This document shows, in pieces, positions 5,768-14,772 of a stretch of DNA of 19,892 nt. The notes under the pieces were generated by a model. It worked only from the letters and a program-made list of their open reading frames with translations, did no database searches and was not told where the DNA came from. Position 1 is the first letter of the stretch. Every line of letters starts with the position of its first letter. The translations under genes were made by a program, and so were the position numbers. This DNA is from Betaproteobacteria bacterium (lineage in GTDB: Bacteria > Pseudomonadota > Gammaproteobacteria > Burkholderiales > SG8-41), in contig JANXRI010000060.1 in the NCBI GenBank assembly GCA_025353085.1, positions 1 through 19,892 on the forward strand. The letters run 5' to 3'.

Positions 5768-8700
5768 TTACAAAGCCTCGGCTTGCGCGAGCTCGACGGC
5801 GGGGACTCTACGCTCGAGCAGCGATTTGATTTGCATGAGGAGTTCGGCTTCCTGATAGGGCTTGCCAAGAAATCCATCGACGCCAAGCTGGATCGCCTGC
5901 CGGCGGTGTTTTGCGGCGGTGCGTGAAGTGATCATGATGATCGAAATGCCGCGCGTGCGCGGATCGGCGCGCAGTTTGTGCGCAAGTTCAAACCCGTCCA
6001 TCCGCGGCATTTCTATGTCGAGCAGCATCACCTGGGGCAGCATATCCTGGAGTTTTTCAAGCGCGTCGACGCCGTCCTTCGCCGTCGTTACCCGATAGCC
6101 TTCGCGCTCGAGCAATGCGCTCGTAATGCTGCGCACCGTGAGCGAATCGTCGACCACCATCACCGTCGTCGCAATGGCCGGTTCCGGTGCGGGCGCTGCC
6201 GGCGCAATCAGCGCCAGGCCATTGCGCTTGGATAGCAGCACGGGGTTAATGATCATGATGATGCTGCCATCACCGAGCACGGTCGCGCCCGCGATGCCGA
6301 CGAGGCGCGCTAGCTGCGGGCCGATATGCTTGACCACGATCTCCTGATTTTTGAGGTATTCGTCCACATGCAATGCGATTCGTTGCACGCCGCTGCGCAG
6401 GAGCAGCACCGAACTCTGGGCCGCGGCTTTCGACGGCGCGGCCGCTTCGCCGAGCAGGCGTCCGAGATAATGCAATGGGTAGCTCGTGTCGCCCACCGTC
6501 ACCGTACCTTGAGCATAGTGGCTCGCCAGCACGTCGGCCCGAACCTTGAGCACCCGCTCGACCATGCTCGACGCGATAGCATAGGTCGAGAACCCGCTGC
6601 GCACGAGCAGCGCCTGCGTGACGGCGAGCGTCAGCGGCAGGAACAGCGTGAACGTGGTTTCTTTGCCTGGCACCGTGACAACTTCGACGCGTCCGCCGAT
6701 GCTCGCGATCTCATTGCGCACGACGTCGAGGCCGACGCCGCGGCCGGCGATCTCCGTAATCGCATCGGTAGTGGATACGCCCGAAGCAAAAATGAACCTT
6801 AGCGTCTCCGCGTCCGCGATGGTCTCGGTGCCGCTCAGCACACCGGCCGCAATGGCTTTCGCGCGCAGCTTGACGAGATTGATGCCGGCGCCGTCGTCGC
6901 TGAAAAGCAACGCAATCTCATTGCCTTCCTGGCGCAGCGTGATTTTCATCTGGCCGATCTCGGGCTTGCCCGCGGCCGTGCGTTCAGCCGGAGTTTCAAG
7001 TCCATGCGCAATGGCGTTGCGCAGCAAATGCTCAAGCGGCGCGGCGATTTTTTCGAGCACGCTGCGGTCGAGCTCGATCTGGCCGCCCTCAATGTCGAGG
7101 TTGGCTTTCTTGTCGAGCTCGCGCGCGCATTGCCGAAGAATCCGGTACAAGCGCTCGCTCAAGGTTGAGAATGGCAAGGTGCGCAGACGCATCAGTTCCT
7201 GCTGCAGATCCCGGCTTGTGCGCGCTTGCTGCACGACAGCGGCATCGGCTTCACCGATGTTCTTGAGTAAACTTTGCTGGACCGCCGTCACGTCATGCAG
7301 GCTTTCCGCCATCATGCGCGTCAACTCCTGCAAACGCGTGTAACGATCGAACTCAAGCGGATCGAACTCGGGATTTTCCTCGCCGCTGGCGGGTGCGCGC
7401 GACTGCAACTGGCTGTCAGCCTGCAGCTCGACTTCACGCAGTTGGGAACGTAACCGCAGTAGGCTGTCGCCGAGTTCGCGCATCGATTGCTTGATGATGC
7501 GCAGCTCACCTTCCATGCGCGAGCGCGCAATCGTTATTTCGCCGGATTCGTTGACCATCCGATCGAGGGTGGCGGCCTGTACGCGCAGCATCGCGACCGG
7601 GCTGCCGGGCTGGGCCTCTGGTGCTGGCTCAATGGCGGCCTTGGCGGCGGACGGCGCCTCCGCCAACTCTTCGATCGGGCCCTGCAGGCGATCGACGCCC
7701 GCAGATAAGCGATCCATTTCCACCTCGAACTCGTCGAACACTGAGGGCACGACGGCTTCGGCTTTTAGCGCAAGCTGGACCCGCGTCTCGAGCAAATGCG
7801 TGAGCTCGCCGAGCCGCATTGCGCCCACCATACGAGCGCTGCCTTTTAACGTGTGCAATGAGCGTTGCAGCGCGTGACAGAATTCGTAAGCGGCGGGCGC
7901 CGCTTTCCAGGCGCGCAAGTCAGCGCCGATCACCGGCAGCAGCGTCGCCGCTTCCTCGATAAACACCGGCAGCAGCTGCTGGTCGATGTCGTCCTGGATG
8001 ATGCGTTGCTCGCGTCGCCGCGCCGACGCAATTGCATTGCCGATCACGTGCGCCTCCGACTGCATGCCGGAGCGCGCATAGTCGTCCATCTGCGCGGGCG
8101 CTGCCGCAAGTTCAGCGCTCAGGGCGGACAGCGCCTGCACTTCAGCAGGAGCGGGTTGCGGCGCCTGCTTGTGCGCAACGGCTGCGATCATCTCGCTGAG
8201 TCGCGCGAGGCTCGCCTTAATCAGTTCGCTTTGTGCGGGCTCGGTAACGCGGGGCGCATAAGGCAGCCAGTTTTCGACCGCCTCTGCGAGCGCGGCGACG
8301 TCGGCAAAGCCGGTTGAACGCGATATGCTCGCCAGTGTGTGCGCGGCACGCATGAATTCACGCGCGAGCGGTGACGGCCCGCGTGCACGCCATGCGGAAA
8401 ATTCAATATCGAGCGTCGCGAGATGCTCATTAGCCTCTTTGAGATAGACGTCATAAAGACCCTGGGCGATGGTGAGTTCGCCAATGACCATCTCTGCCGG
8501 CGGCGGCTCGGCGACAGCGGGCGGCACGGCAGCCGCTACGTTCAGGTATTCTTGCCCGGGCACCGGCGTTTTTGCGGGTTCGAGCCCGTGCGCAGACTCT
8601 GTTCGAAGCGGCGAACCGGTCGGCGGCGCTCCATCCGTCACCATGCTTGTGCCCGACAATTCCTGCGCATCGGTCGTGAAGTCGGGCGCCTGAGCTGCCG

Positions 8701-10999
8701 CCTGCATCGTCGCTTTGAGTTCGCGCGCGCGTGCAATCAACGCCTCGCCATGCACGTCGGCGCGCGCATGCGCGGCGAGTTCGGAGATCCACGCGGAGAA
8801 CGCCTTATGCGCGCGCTCGATCAAATCGAGGAGCCCCGCCGTCACCGGCACATCGCGTTCGAGCGCCTGATTCAACAATTGCTCGAGTTCCCACGCGATT
8901 TCGGCCAGGTCGTTAACGCCGACCATACGGCCACTGCCTTTTAGCGTGTGGAAAGCGCGCCGGATGATAACCAGCGCTTTGAGTTCGGTCGGTTGCTCGC
9001 GACATGCCGGCAGCGTTTCGTAAAGCTCGCCCAACACTTGCTTGGCCTCGTCGAGGAATACGCCCAGCAACTCCCTGGAAGTGCGGCGGTTGATGACGGA
9101 AATGGGTTCGTTAATATTGAGCGGCGGCCTGACTTCGGGCTCGCGCGGCGTCGCATCGGATGCAACGGCGGCGGCGAGAGCCTCGACGGCGGCGGCCGTT
9201 GCGCTTTTTGAAGGCTGCGCGGGCGCGGTGGCCGGCACGGCGACGTCGGCAATTGGAAGGGTCTCAAACGTCCCCACAGCGTCTTGCGCGGACTGCACGC
9301 CACCGGTCCGGACGCTGACAAGAAAAGCATCGATTACATGATCGGCCGGCGGCCGCCCGCGATTCATCGGTTCAAGATAAAGTTGCAGGCTGCTCAAACC
9401 TTCAGCAACGCGGTCCATGTCACCCGCTGCGTTATTCGAGCCAGCGCTCACGCAGTCGACGATAAGCCGGCCGCACACCGAGAGCAAAGTGTCGGCGCGC
9501 TCGAAACACAGCATGACGAGGGCGCCATGAATCTGTTTGATCAGTCCCGGCATCTGGCCCAAACTCGCACGCTTGCCCGGCTCGCGCACCATCAGTTCCA
9601 AAGCCTGCTCGATGCGCTGCAGATTGACCGCGATTTCCTTCGCAATCTGCGCGCGCAACTGAATGTCGCTGATTTGTTGCGTAAGATCGGAGCGCAGACC
9701 GGGCGGCGGTTCGCCGCGCCGGGATTTGCCTCGTGCGGCGTCGAGCAACCAGCCGGCCATGATCGTGACTTGTTGTTCGAGGTCGATGAGCGGATTGGTG
9801 AACGTATCAAGAATATGCTCGATCATGAGCGCCATCGCGACCATCTCGACGATCATGTATTGTTGTCTCGGATATTTTTCCGGCAGACGGGTGGCTACGA
9901 AGACGACGACTTCGAGCAGGCGGACGAGGTGCTGGTTGCCGAGTTCGCTGGCTTTTTCATGCAGTTTCTTCGCCACGTCGCGCAACAGGATCAAGCTCTT
10001 CGGTTCGCCCGACGTATATTGCACCCATGCGCTTTTGGCGACTTCGAGGCGCGCGCGCATATCCTCGAGCGCAGGTTGCAGGCTCTCCATGTCGTATTCC
10101 ATGAGCCCGGGCACGGCCGGCTCGGGAAACTGACTGTCCAGCCGGAAGAGAAGTTTTATTTCCCCGATCCGGCGCGTCGACACATCGCTGGTGGCGACGA
10201 GATAAAGCATTTGCCTGAAGAGCAGGGGGTCGCGCGCTTCGGCATCATTGCTAAGATCACGCAGGAATTTGTCGAAACGCATGCACAACCGCTTGGCGTC
10301 GGCGAGCCATGCCGTGTTCCTGCTCGATATCATTGCGTCGAGAAAGCCGACCGCCACCCACCATAACCCGCGAGGCGTCGTCAGCTGCTCGGCAATACGA
10401 TCGATGCCGTCGACCGCAATCTGCATTTCGCGCAGCCCGCGTTCACTGCCGGGGTCGCGCAGCCACGCCACCATTCCGCGCTGGAAATATGCGCGCTGTG
10501 AGCGCAGATATTTGGCGGGATCGACCGGTGCGAATGCAATGTCGGCGTGCGCGGATGTGCGAACTGTAAGGTCGGGAAAAAATAAATCCAGTTCAGTGAC
10601 CGCTCCACCGCCGTGTAGTTGTGACAGGTCGCGGTATAACGAAAACAGTTTCAGCGGTACGTTCGGCTCGCCTTTGGCGAGATCGTCGAGAAACTGGCTT
10701 AATGCATAGACGCTGCGGTCGATTGTCGAGACGGTCGACTTAGTTGCCCGGTCTCCATCGAGCAGGGCCAGGTAGGCGCGTTCCATCACGGCGCACACCT
10801 GGGCGGCGCCGTCGAGCCCGACCATGAACAGCGCGCCGTGTACCTGGTGCAGTTCGGCCGGACACTCGCGCAGCACGCCGGGGTTGTCGCTTTGAGCGAG
10901 GAAGGTGGCCGTTTGCTCGCGCACCAGCTTGAACGCGTGATCGATCTCCGCCTTGACCCATGACAACAGGTCTATCGTCACGTCGGATCGCGTTGCCAT
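5768..10999 (-). CDS. chpA: ChpA/PilL hybrid chemosensory histidine kinase of the type IV pilus system
   Basis: This is a 1743-aa CheA-like hybrid kinase. Several HPt-type modules come first. H684 (FHTLKGSGRMVG) and H1049 (LHTLKGSARMVG) are canonical. H887 (HTLASISRSTG) keeps the His but has lost the Lys-Gly. H54 (VHGALFMVG) and H491 (IHGALVML) are degenerate. Ala/Pro-rich linkers separate the modules. A CheA-like dimerisation region precedes the HATPase domain, with N box around N1328 (LRNAIAHGLE), DDGAGIN, and GRGVGLDVV near 1420. A CheW-like domain follows (about 1460-1600), then a C-terminal receiver (about 1612-1730) with phospho-acceptor D1661 (LLDIEMPRMDG) and Lys in GKPY. In P. aeruginosa ChpA is about 2470 aa with more Xpt domains, so this is a shorter form. 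It receives the PilJ/PilI signal and phosphorylates PilG and PilH. It starts 6 bp after the pilJ stop. Confidence 0.96.
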   Translation of the reverse strand: MATRSDVTIDLLSWVKAEIDHAFKLVREQTATFLAQSDNPGVLRECPAELHQVHGALFMVGLDGAAQVCAVMERAYLALLDGDRATKSTVSTIDRSVYALSQFLDDLAKGEPNVPLKLFSLYRDLSQLHGGGAVTELDLFFPDLTVRTSAHADIAFAPVDPAKYLRSQRAYFQRGMVAWLRDPGSERGLREMQIAVDGIDRIAEQLTTPRGLWWVAVGFLDAMISSRNTAWLADAKRLCMRFDKFLRDLSNDAEARDPLLFRQMLYLVATSDVSTRRIGEIKLLFRLDSQFPEPAVPGLMEYDMESLQPALEDMRARLEVAKSAWVQYTSGEPKSLILLRDVAKKLHEKASELGNQHLVRLLEVVVFVATRLPEKYPRQQYMIVEMVAMALMIEHILDTFTNPLIDLEQQVTIMAGWLLDAARGKSRRGEPPPGLRSDLTQQISDIQLRAQIAKEIAVNLQRIEQALELMVREPGKRASLGQMPGLIKQIHGALVMLCFERADTLLSVCGRLIVDCVSAGSNNAAGDMDRVAEGLSSLQLYLEPMNRGRPPADHVIDAFLVSVRTGGVQSAQDAVGTFETLPIADVAVPATAPAQPSKSATAAAVEALAAAVASDATPREPEVRPPLNINEPISVINRRTSRELLGVFLDEAKQVLGELYETLPACREQPTELKALVIIRRAFHTLKGSGRMVGVNDLAEIAWELEQLLNQALERDVPVTAGLLDLIERAHKAFSAWISELAAHARADVHGEALIARARELKATMQAAAQAPDFTTDAQELSGTSMVTDGAPPTGSPLRTESAHGLEPAKTPVPGQEYLNVAAAVPPAVAEPPPAEMVIGELTIAQGLYDVYLKEANEHLATLDIEFSAWRARGPSPLAREFMRAAHTLASISRSTGFADVAALAEAVENWLPYAPRVTEPAQSELIKASLARLSEMIAAVAHKQAPQPAPAEVQALSALSAELAAAPAQMDDYARSGMQSEAHVIGNAIASARRREQRIIQDDIDQQLLPVFIEEAATLLPVIGADLRAWKAAPAAYEFCHALQRSLHTLKGSARMVGAMRLGELTHLLETRVQLALKAEAVVPSVFDEFEVEMDRLSAGVDRLQGPIEELAEAPSAAKAAIEPAPEAQPGSPVAMLRVQAATLDRMVNESGEITIARSRMEGELRIIKQSMRELGDSLLRLRSQLREVELQADSQLQSRAPASGEENPEFDPLEFDRYTRLQELTRMMAESLHDVTAVQQSLLKNIGEADAAVVQQARTSRDLQQELMRLRTLPFSTLSERLYRILRQCARELDKKANLDIEGGQIELDRSVLEKIAAPLEHLLRNAIAHGLETPAERTAAGKPEIGQMKITLRQEGNEIALLFSDDGAGINLVKLRAKAIAAGVLSGTETIADAETLRFIFASGVSTTDAITEIAGRGVGLDVVRNEIASIGGRVEVVTVPGKETTFTLFLPLTLAVTQALLVRSGFSTYAIASSMVERVLKVRADVLASHYAQGTVTVGDTSYPLHYLGRLLGEAAAPSKAAAQSSVLLLRSGVQRIALHVDEYLKNQEIVVKHIGPQLARLVGIAGATVLGDGSIIMIINPVLLSKRNGLALIAPAAPAPEPAIATTVMVVDDSLTVRSITSALLEREGYRVTTAKDGVDALEKLQDMLPQVMLLDIEMPRMDGFELAHKLRADPRTRGISIIMITSRTAAKHRRQAIQLGVDGFLGKPYQEAELLMQIKSLLERRVPAVELAQAEAL

Positions 11000-11005
11000 G
11001 GCGTA

Positions 11006-13123
11006 TCAGGCCAGCTTGAAGCCAGCCACCGAAAGCTTGAGTTCCTGCGCGAGTGCCGCCAGTTGCTGGGTCGAGGCGGCGGTTTTGCTGGTGCCTTCGG
11101 TCGTGAGGTTGGTGACGCCAAGGATGTCTTGCATGCGCGCCACGACTTGCGCGGCGGCCTCGGCCTGCGAGGTCGTGGCGGTGGAAATGGCGGCGATCAG
11201 CGTCGCCAACTGGCGGGACACCGAGCCGATTTCCTGCAGGGCCTTGCCTGCGGAGTCGGCGATTTTGGCGCCCTCGACTACGCCCTGCGTGCTGCGCTCC
11301 ATTGCAACGGCTGTCTCCTGGGTGTCCGACTGAATGCTTCTGACGATTGCGCTGATATGCTTGGTAGCCTCAGCGGAGCGTTCGGCGAGCCGCTGCACTT
11401 CCTCCGCGACTACCGTGAAGCCGCGTCCCGCTTCGCCGGCCGATGCCGCCTGGATCGCCGCATTCAGCGCGAGCACGTTGGTTTGCTCCGTGATGTCAGA
11501 AATAAGCTGCACGATTTCGCCGATTTCCTGTGAACTCTCGCCGAGCCGTTTGATCCGTTTCGCGGTTTCCTGAATCTGCTCGCGAATGTCGTTCATGCCC
11601 TGGATCGCGTTTTGAACGGCGAGGGCGCCTTTGCCGGCGGCGGCAAGCGAGTTTTCTGCCACGCGCGCAGACTCCGCCGCGTTGGCGGACACTTGATTAA
11701 TCGATTCAGTGATGCGTGTTACCGCTTGGCTTGTGTCGCGAATTTCGCCGGATTGTTTCTGCGCAGCCTGCAGCAACTGGCCGGTGATCTTTTGCGCTTC
11801 ACCGGTGGCGGTCGTGACCTGATTGGCGGCAGTCGTGATACCGGAGACCAGCCGCCGAAGTTCATCTATGGTGGCGTTGATCGAATCCGCGATCGCGCCG
11901 GTAATGTCCTCGGTTACTGCCGCGCGCACGGTCAGGTTGCCTTCGGCAAGTTCGCTGATTTCGTTCAGCAGCCGCAGGATCGCCTCTTGCGTAACCACGT
12001 TCTGACGTTCGCTGGCGGCGACGCGCCGGCGGCTGTCGGCAACGTACACCGCGATGGCCAGCGCAACGGCGACGACTGCCAGCAGCGAGACGATACCGAG
12101 CCAGACCAAATTCGAGCGCTGGTGCTGCTCTTCTTCATATCGTGCGACCAGCACGTCCGACGCGGCGAGCAATGCGTCGCTGGCGAGGAATACGTCGCGC
12201 GCCGCCTGCTTGGCTTTTACCTGCGCCTGCGAATTGCCGAGAATTTCGGTGATGCTGCGCAGATATTCTTTGAACGCCGTTGCGAGTTCGGCCAGCTTGG
12301 CTTTGGCTTCAGGATTGGTCACCGGCGCAATCCGCGTGCTTTCTTTGCCGTTGATCAGGCTTTGCAGATTGTCACGGAAAGTGTTGGTATCTTTACTGAG
12401 CAGAAAAGCGACTTCCGGATCGATGGTATCGCCGCCCAACATGATATTGGCATTTTTAGCGATCCGCTGCGTCAGCACCATGAGTTCGCCCGCCACGATG
12501 GAATGACGCGAAGACGGCGCTGACGAAACGGTCAGCGCTGCAACTTCTTCCGCTAAATCGGACAGCGTGGAGTTGCGCCCGTTTATATTGCGGACGGCGG
12601 CGCCCAGACCCAGCAGGGTTTTCTGCTCATTCACGACTACGCTCGCATTCTTCTCGGTTTTATTCCACTCGATCACGAGTTTATCGAGGGCGTCGCGCGC
12701 GAATGGCGACGTCGGGGGCAGATTAACATTGCCGGCGGGGCCGCCCGCGGTCAGGAGCTTTACAATTTCTGAAAACTCGTCGCGGCTTTCACGCAGCTGC
12801 GTGAGGGCTGCGACGTTGCCGAAAGTCGCCTGCAGTGCGGCCTTGGCGAGTCGTTGCGACAACGTTCTGAGTTTGCCTGCGCGCGCGATATAGGTGGTCG
12901 CATTTGCGGACTGCCGGGTTTCAAGATGTACGAGCACGGCATCGACGATCAGGCAGCCGGCGAGCAGACCGATTAATAGGCCTAGTTGAGCGCCGACCGA
13001 TATTTTGGCAAGCGTGGCCAGCGCTCTGCGACCGGTTGCAGGCCGCGCTGACGCATCGCCATCAGCTGCAGTTTTGCGCCGCCCAAGCCAGGGCAACTGC
13101 AGTGCGGAAAATTGAAAAGCCAT
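11006..13123 (-). CDS. pilJ: PilJ methyl-accepting chemoreceptor of the type IV pilus system
   Basis: This 705-aa protein is close to the known PilJ length. It has a membrane helix at about residues 40-65 and a long periplasmic helical sensor region containing two PilJ-type N-terminal modules (each with a TLSQRLAKAAL or LTQRIAKNANIML signature). A second membrane helix lies at about 340-364, followed by a HAMP region and a cytoplasmic signalling coiled coil. The conserved hairpin tip is clear at about 555-585 (NVLALNAAIQAASAGEAGRG, VVAEEVQRLAERS). The ending FKLA has no CheR-tethering pentapeptide. The ribosome binding site GAGGAGG is four bases before the ATG. PilJ senses surface contact or pilin state at the inner membrane and, through the CheW-like PilI, controls ChpA. 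It is 84 bp downstream of pilI and 6 bp upstream of chpA. Confidence 0.96.
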   Translation of the reverse strand: MAFQFSALQLPWLGRRKTAADGDASARPATGRRALATLAKISVGAQLGLLIGLLAGCLIVDAVLVHLETRQSANATTYIARAGKLRTLSQRLAKAALQATFGNVAALTQLRESRDEFSEIVKLLTAGGPAGNVNLPPTSPFARDALDKLVIEWNKTEKNASVVVNEQKTLLGLGAAVRNINGRNSTLSDLAEEVAALTVSSAPSSRHSIVAGELMVLTQRIAKNANIMLGGDTIDPEVAFLLSKDTNTFRDNLQSLINGKESTRIAPVTNPEAKAKLAELATAFKEYLRSITEILGNSQAQVKAKQAARDVFLASDALLAASDVLVARYEEEQHQRSNLVWLGIVSLLAVVAVALAIAVYVADSRRRVAASERQNVVTQEAILRLLNEISELAEGNLTVRAAVTEDITGAIADSINATIDELRRLVSGITTAANQVTTATGEAQKITGQLLQAAQKQSGEIRDTSQAVTRITESINQVSANAAESARVAENSLAAAGKGALAVQNAIQGMNDIREQIQETAKRIKRLGESSQEIGEIVQLISDITEQTNVLALNAAIQAASAGEAGRGFTVVAEEVQRLAERSAEATKHISAIVRSIQSDTQETAVAMERSTQGVVEGAKIADSAGKALQEIGSVSRQLATLIAAISTATTSQAEAAAQVVARMQDILGVTNLTTEGTSKTAASTQQLAALAQELKLSVAGFKLA

Positions 13124-13207
13124 ACGTCCTCCTCAGTTCATCATGCATTGCGACTAGGTGCGGGCATTCGTGTTTCAGCGTCAAGGGTGCATCTCCGCCT
13201 CAGCGCT

Positions 13208-13732
13208 TCATACCTCATCAGCACGCGTCCCTATTTCCAGAAAATCCGGATGCTGAATCAGGTGCCCTACGGCAAGCTCGCTCCAGGGCTTCTTTTCGCG
13301 GTCAGTGTAATGGCCCTCGACCCACGGCTCGCGATCCGCCGCGTCGGTCGTGCGCACAAATAGTTGGGGATTGCGTAAGCCGGCGACAGCGTCGATAAGG
13401 AGCGCGCAGCCCACTCGGTACTTCTCGCTGATGAGGATCAAGCGTGAGCTGTCACTGCGCACGGCCGGCGCACCGCCTATGAACGCCGAAAAGTCGATCA
13501 CGCTATAGAGGTTGCCCCGCACGTTGGCTACTCCTGCGTACCAAGCACGTGTCAGCGGCACGGCGGCGATGGCCGGCACTGGGATGACCTCGCCCGTGTC
13601 GAGCAGATCGACTAGCCAATGGCGGTTACCTGAGACGATGCCAAGTTTCGATGCGGGCCGAAGCGTTTGCAGATCTGCAAGCTGTGCTGACAGGCCGCGT
13701 TGATAGTCGCGTAATGAAGTCGGTGCGGGCAC
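13208..13732 (-). CDS. pilI: PilI, CheW-like coupling protein
   Basis: This 174-aa single CheW domain includes typical segments (VPAIAAVPLTRAWYAGVANV, RGNLYSVIDFSAFIG, RLILISEKYRVGCALLIDAV). It couples the PilJ receptor to the ChpA kinase at the inner membrane. The start is a GTG at 13730-13732, chosen because AGGAG stands three bases before it and overlaps the end of pilH. Only 6 bp separate it from the pilH stop, which indicates translational coupling. Confidence 0.93.
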   Translation of the reverse strand: MPAPTSLRDYQRGLSAQLADLQTLRPASKLGIVSGNRHWLVDLLDTGEVIPVPAIAAVPLTRAWYAGVANVRGNLYSVIDFSAFIGGAPAVRSDSSRLILISEKYRVGCALLIDAVAGLRNPQLFVRTTDAADREPWVEGHYTDREKKPWSELAVGHLIQHPDFLEIGTRADEV

Positions 13733-13738
13733 GGGCTC

Positions 13739-14101
13739 CTATCCGAGCGCCGCAATCATGGCGAGCAGCTCCGACTGTTTCACCGGCTTGACAAGATAAT
13801 TCTTCGCACCTTGCCGCATCCCCCAAACTTTGTCGGTTGCCTGGCCTTTGGACGAGCAAATGATGACCGGCACGTCTTTGGTCGCATCGTCGCGGGCGAG
13901 CGTGCGCGTTGCCTGAAAGCCGTTCTGCCCTGGCAACACGACGTCCATCAGAACGAGGTCGGGTTTGGTGTGTTTGACTCTTGCCAGCGCTTCTTCAGCG
14001 CTGCCCACCGCGACGACGCCGAATCCGTTTTTGGTGAGGATGTCGCACAACACCTTGCTGTCGGTCGGCGAATCCTCGACGATCAGGACATTTTTAATCA
14101 T
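13739..14101 (-). CDS. pilH: PilH response regulator (single receiver domain)
   Basis: This is a 120-aa stand-alone CheY-like receiver. The acidic pocket is E9/D10 (LIVEDSPTDSKVL), the phospho-acceptor is D53 (LVLMDVVLPGQNGF), and the conserved Lys is in YLVKPVKQSEL. The ATG at 14101 is preferred over an earlier frame-open start at 14146. It has AGGAAG a few bases upstream and gives the standard length, whereas the longer form would overlap pilG and add 15 non-conserved residues. In P. aeruginosa PilH is the second regulator of ChpA, linked to pilus retraction and damping of the PilG signal. It lies 22 bp after pilG. Confidence 0.94.
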   Translation of the reverse strand: MIKNVLIVEDSPTDSKVLCDILTKNGFGVVAVGSAEEALARVKHTKPDLVLMDVVLPGQNGFQATRTLARDDATKDVPVIICSSKGQATDKVWGMRQGAKNYLVKPVKQSELLAMIAALG

Positions 14102-14123
14102 GAGTCTTCCTTGGGCCATCGGT

Positions 14124-14507
14124 TCAGGGCGCGGCGCGTGACGCATGGCGGTGAACCGCCTCGACCAAGGCCTCTTTGGTGAACGGCTTGGTTAAGTATT
14201 GATCGGAACCGGCCAACTTTCCGCGTGCACGATCAAAGATGCCGTCCTTGCTCGACAGCATGATGACGGGTGTTGTTTTAAACGTTGGGTTTTGCTTGAT
14301 CAGCGCACAGGTCTGGTAGCCATCCAGCCGCGGCATCATGATGTCGACAAAGATGACTTCGGGGTGATGGTCGCTGATCTTCGACAATGCATCGAAGCCG
14401 TCCTCCGCGAGCACGACATTGAAACCGGCCTGGCGCAGGAACGCTTCGGCGCTGCGCCGTATCGTATTGCTATCGTCGATGACAAGTACCTTTATTCCGG
14501 CAGTCAT
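14124..14507 (-). CDS. pilG: PilG response regulator (single receiver domain)
   Basis: This is a 127-aa CheY-like receiver and the first gene of the pilGHIJ-chpA operon. D11/D12 (LVIDDSNTIRRSAE) form the acidic pocket, D55 (VIFVDIMMPRLDGY) is the phospho-acceptor, and YLTKPFTKEAL holds the conserved Lys. The RRSAEAFLRQAGF helix is typical of PilG. The ATG at 14507 is chosen because it opens the domain at the usual place. AAGGGAC stands about nine bases upstream, and an upstream in-frame start at 14555 would add 16 non-conserved residues. PilG is known to promote pilus extension and, in Pseudomonas, to raise cAMP through the CyaB cyclase. A CATAAT at 14527-14532 could be a -10 box, but no good -35 is seen. 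Confidence 0.95.
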   Translation of the reverse strand: MTAGIKVLVIDDSNTIRRSAEAFLRQAGFNVVLAEDGFDALSKISDHHPEVIFVDIMMPRLDGYQTCALIKQNPTFKTTPVIMLSSKDGIFDRARGKLAGSDQYLTKPFTKEALVEAVHRHASRAAP

Positions 14508-14649
14508 AGGCGTCGTCCCTTTGTAGATTATGACCAGCGCCGTCTGTCCGATCACCTAACCCGCGCGGGGCCGGCTGGCGGCATTTTGGGGGTTTCCCGG
14601 CTTCCCTGACAACCTCAAAGTCTAGACCGAAATACCATTAAAGCGCAAG

Positions 14650-14666
14650 TCTATCATTTTGATAGA
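14650..14666. promoter_or_regulatory. Perfect 17-bp palindrome (candidate operator)
   Basis: TCTATCA and TGATAGA flank a TTT centre. This is the same architecture (7-bp arms, TTT centre, T-N11-A core) as the palindrome at 3669-3685, though the arms differ. It lies between pilG and the binding-protein gene, upstream of a TACAAT (14704-14709) that may be a -10 box for the latter. Confidence 0.45.
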
Positions 14667-14672
14667 TTTTAA

Positions 14673-14693
14673 TCTTCAAGTAATACTCGAAGA
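14673..14693. promoter_or_regulatory. Imperfect 21-bp inverted repeat
   Basis: TCTTCAAGT and ACTCGAAGA are inverted repeats matching at 8 of 9 positions around AAT. The repeat sits just upstream of the putative -10 TACAAT at 14704-14709, where an activator or repressor could bind. This is only a sequence pattern. Confidence 0.3.
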
Positions 14694-14745
14694 GCAAACT
14701 TGTTACAATGATTGCGAGTTGCTGGCGGGCACTGCGCTACTGTTC

Positions 14746-14757
14746 TACAAATTTGTA
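14746..14757. promoter_or_regulatory. Perfect 12-bp palindrome before the binding-protein gene
   Basis: TACAAATTTGTA lies four bases before the ribosome binding site GGGGAGG (14761-14767), downstream of the likely promoter. It could be an operator. As AT-rich palindromes of this size are not rare, confidence is low. Confidence 0.3.
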
Positions 14758-14772
14758 ACGGGGGAGGCGGTT

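Noticed and set aside
9284..10366. Long plus-strand open frame of 360 codons
   Set aside because: Fully antisense to the conserved ChpA coding sequence; rich in Arg, His and Gln and without recognisable domains, as expected of a GC-rich shadow frame.
11612..12523. Plus-strand open frame of 303 codons
   Set aside because: Antisense to pilJ; composition and lack of domains indicate a shadow frame.
14659..14772. Upstream ATG start for the binding protein
   Set aside because: It would place 38 residues before the signal peptide and lie over the palindromes; the ATG at 14773 has a much better ribosome binding site.
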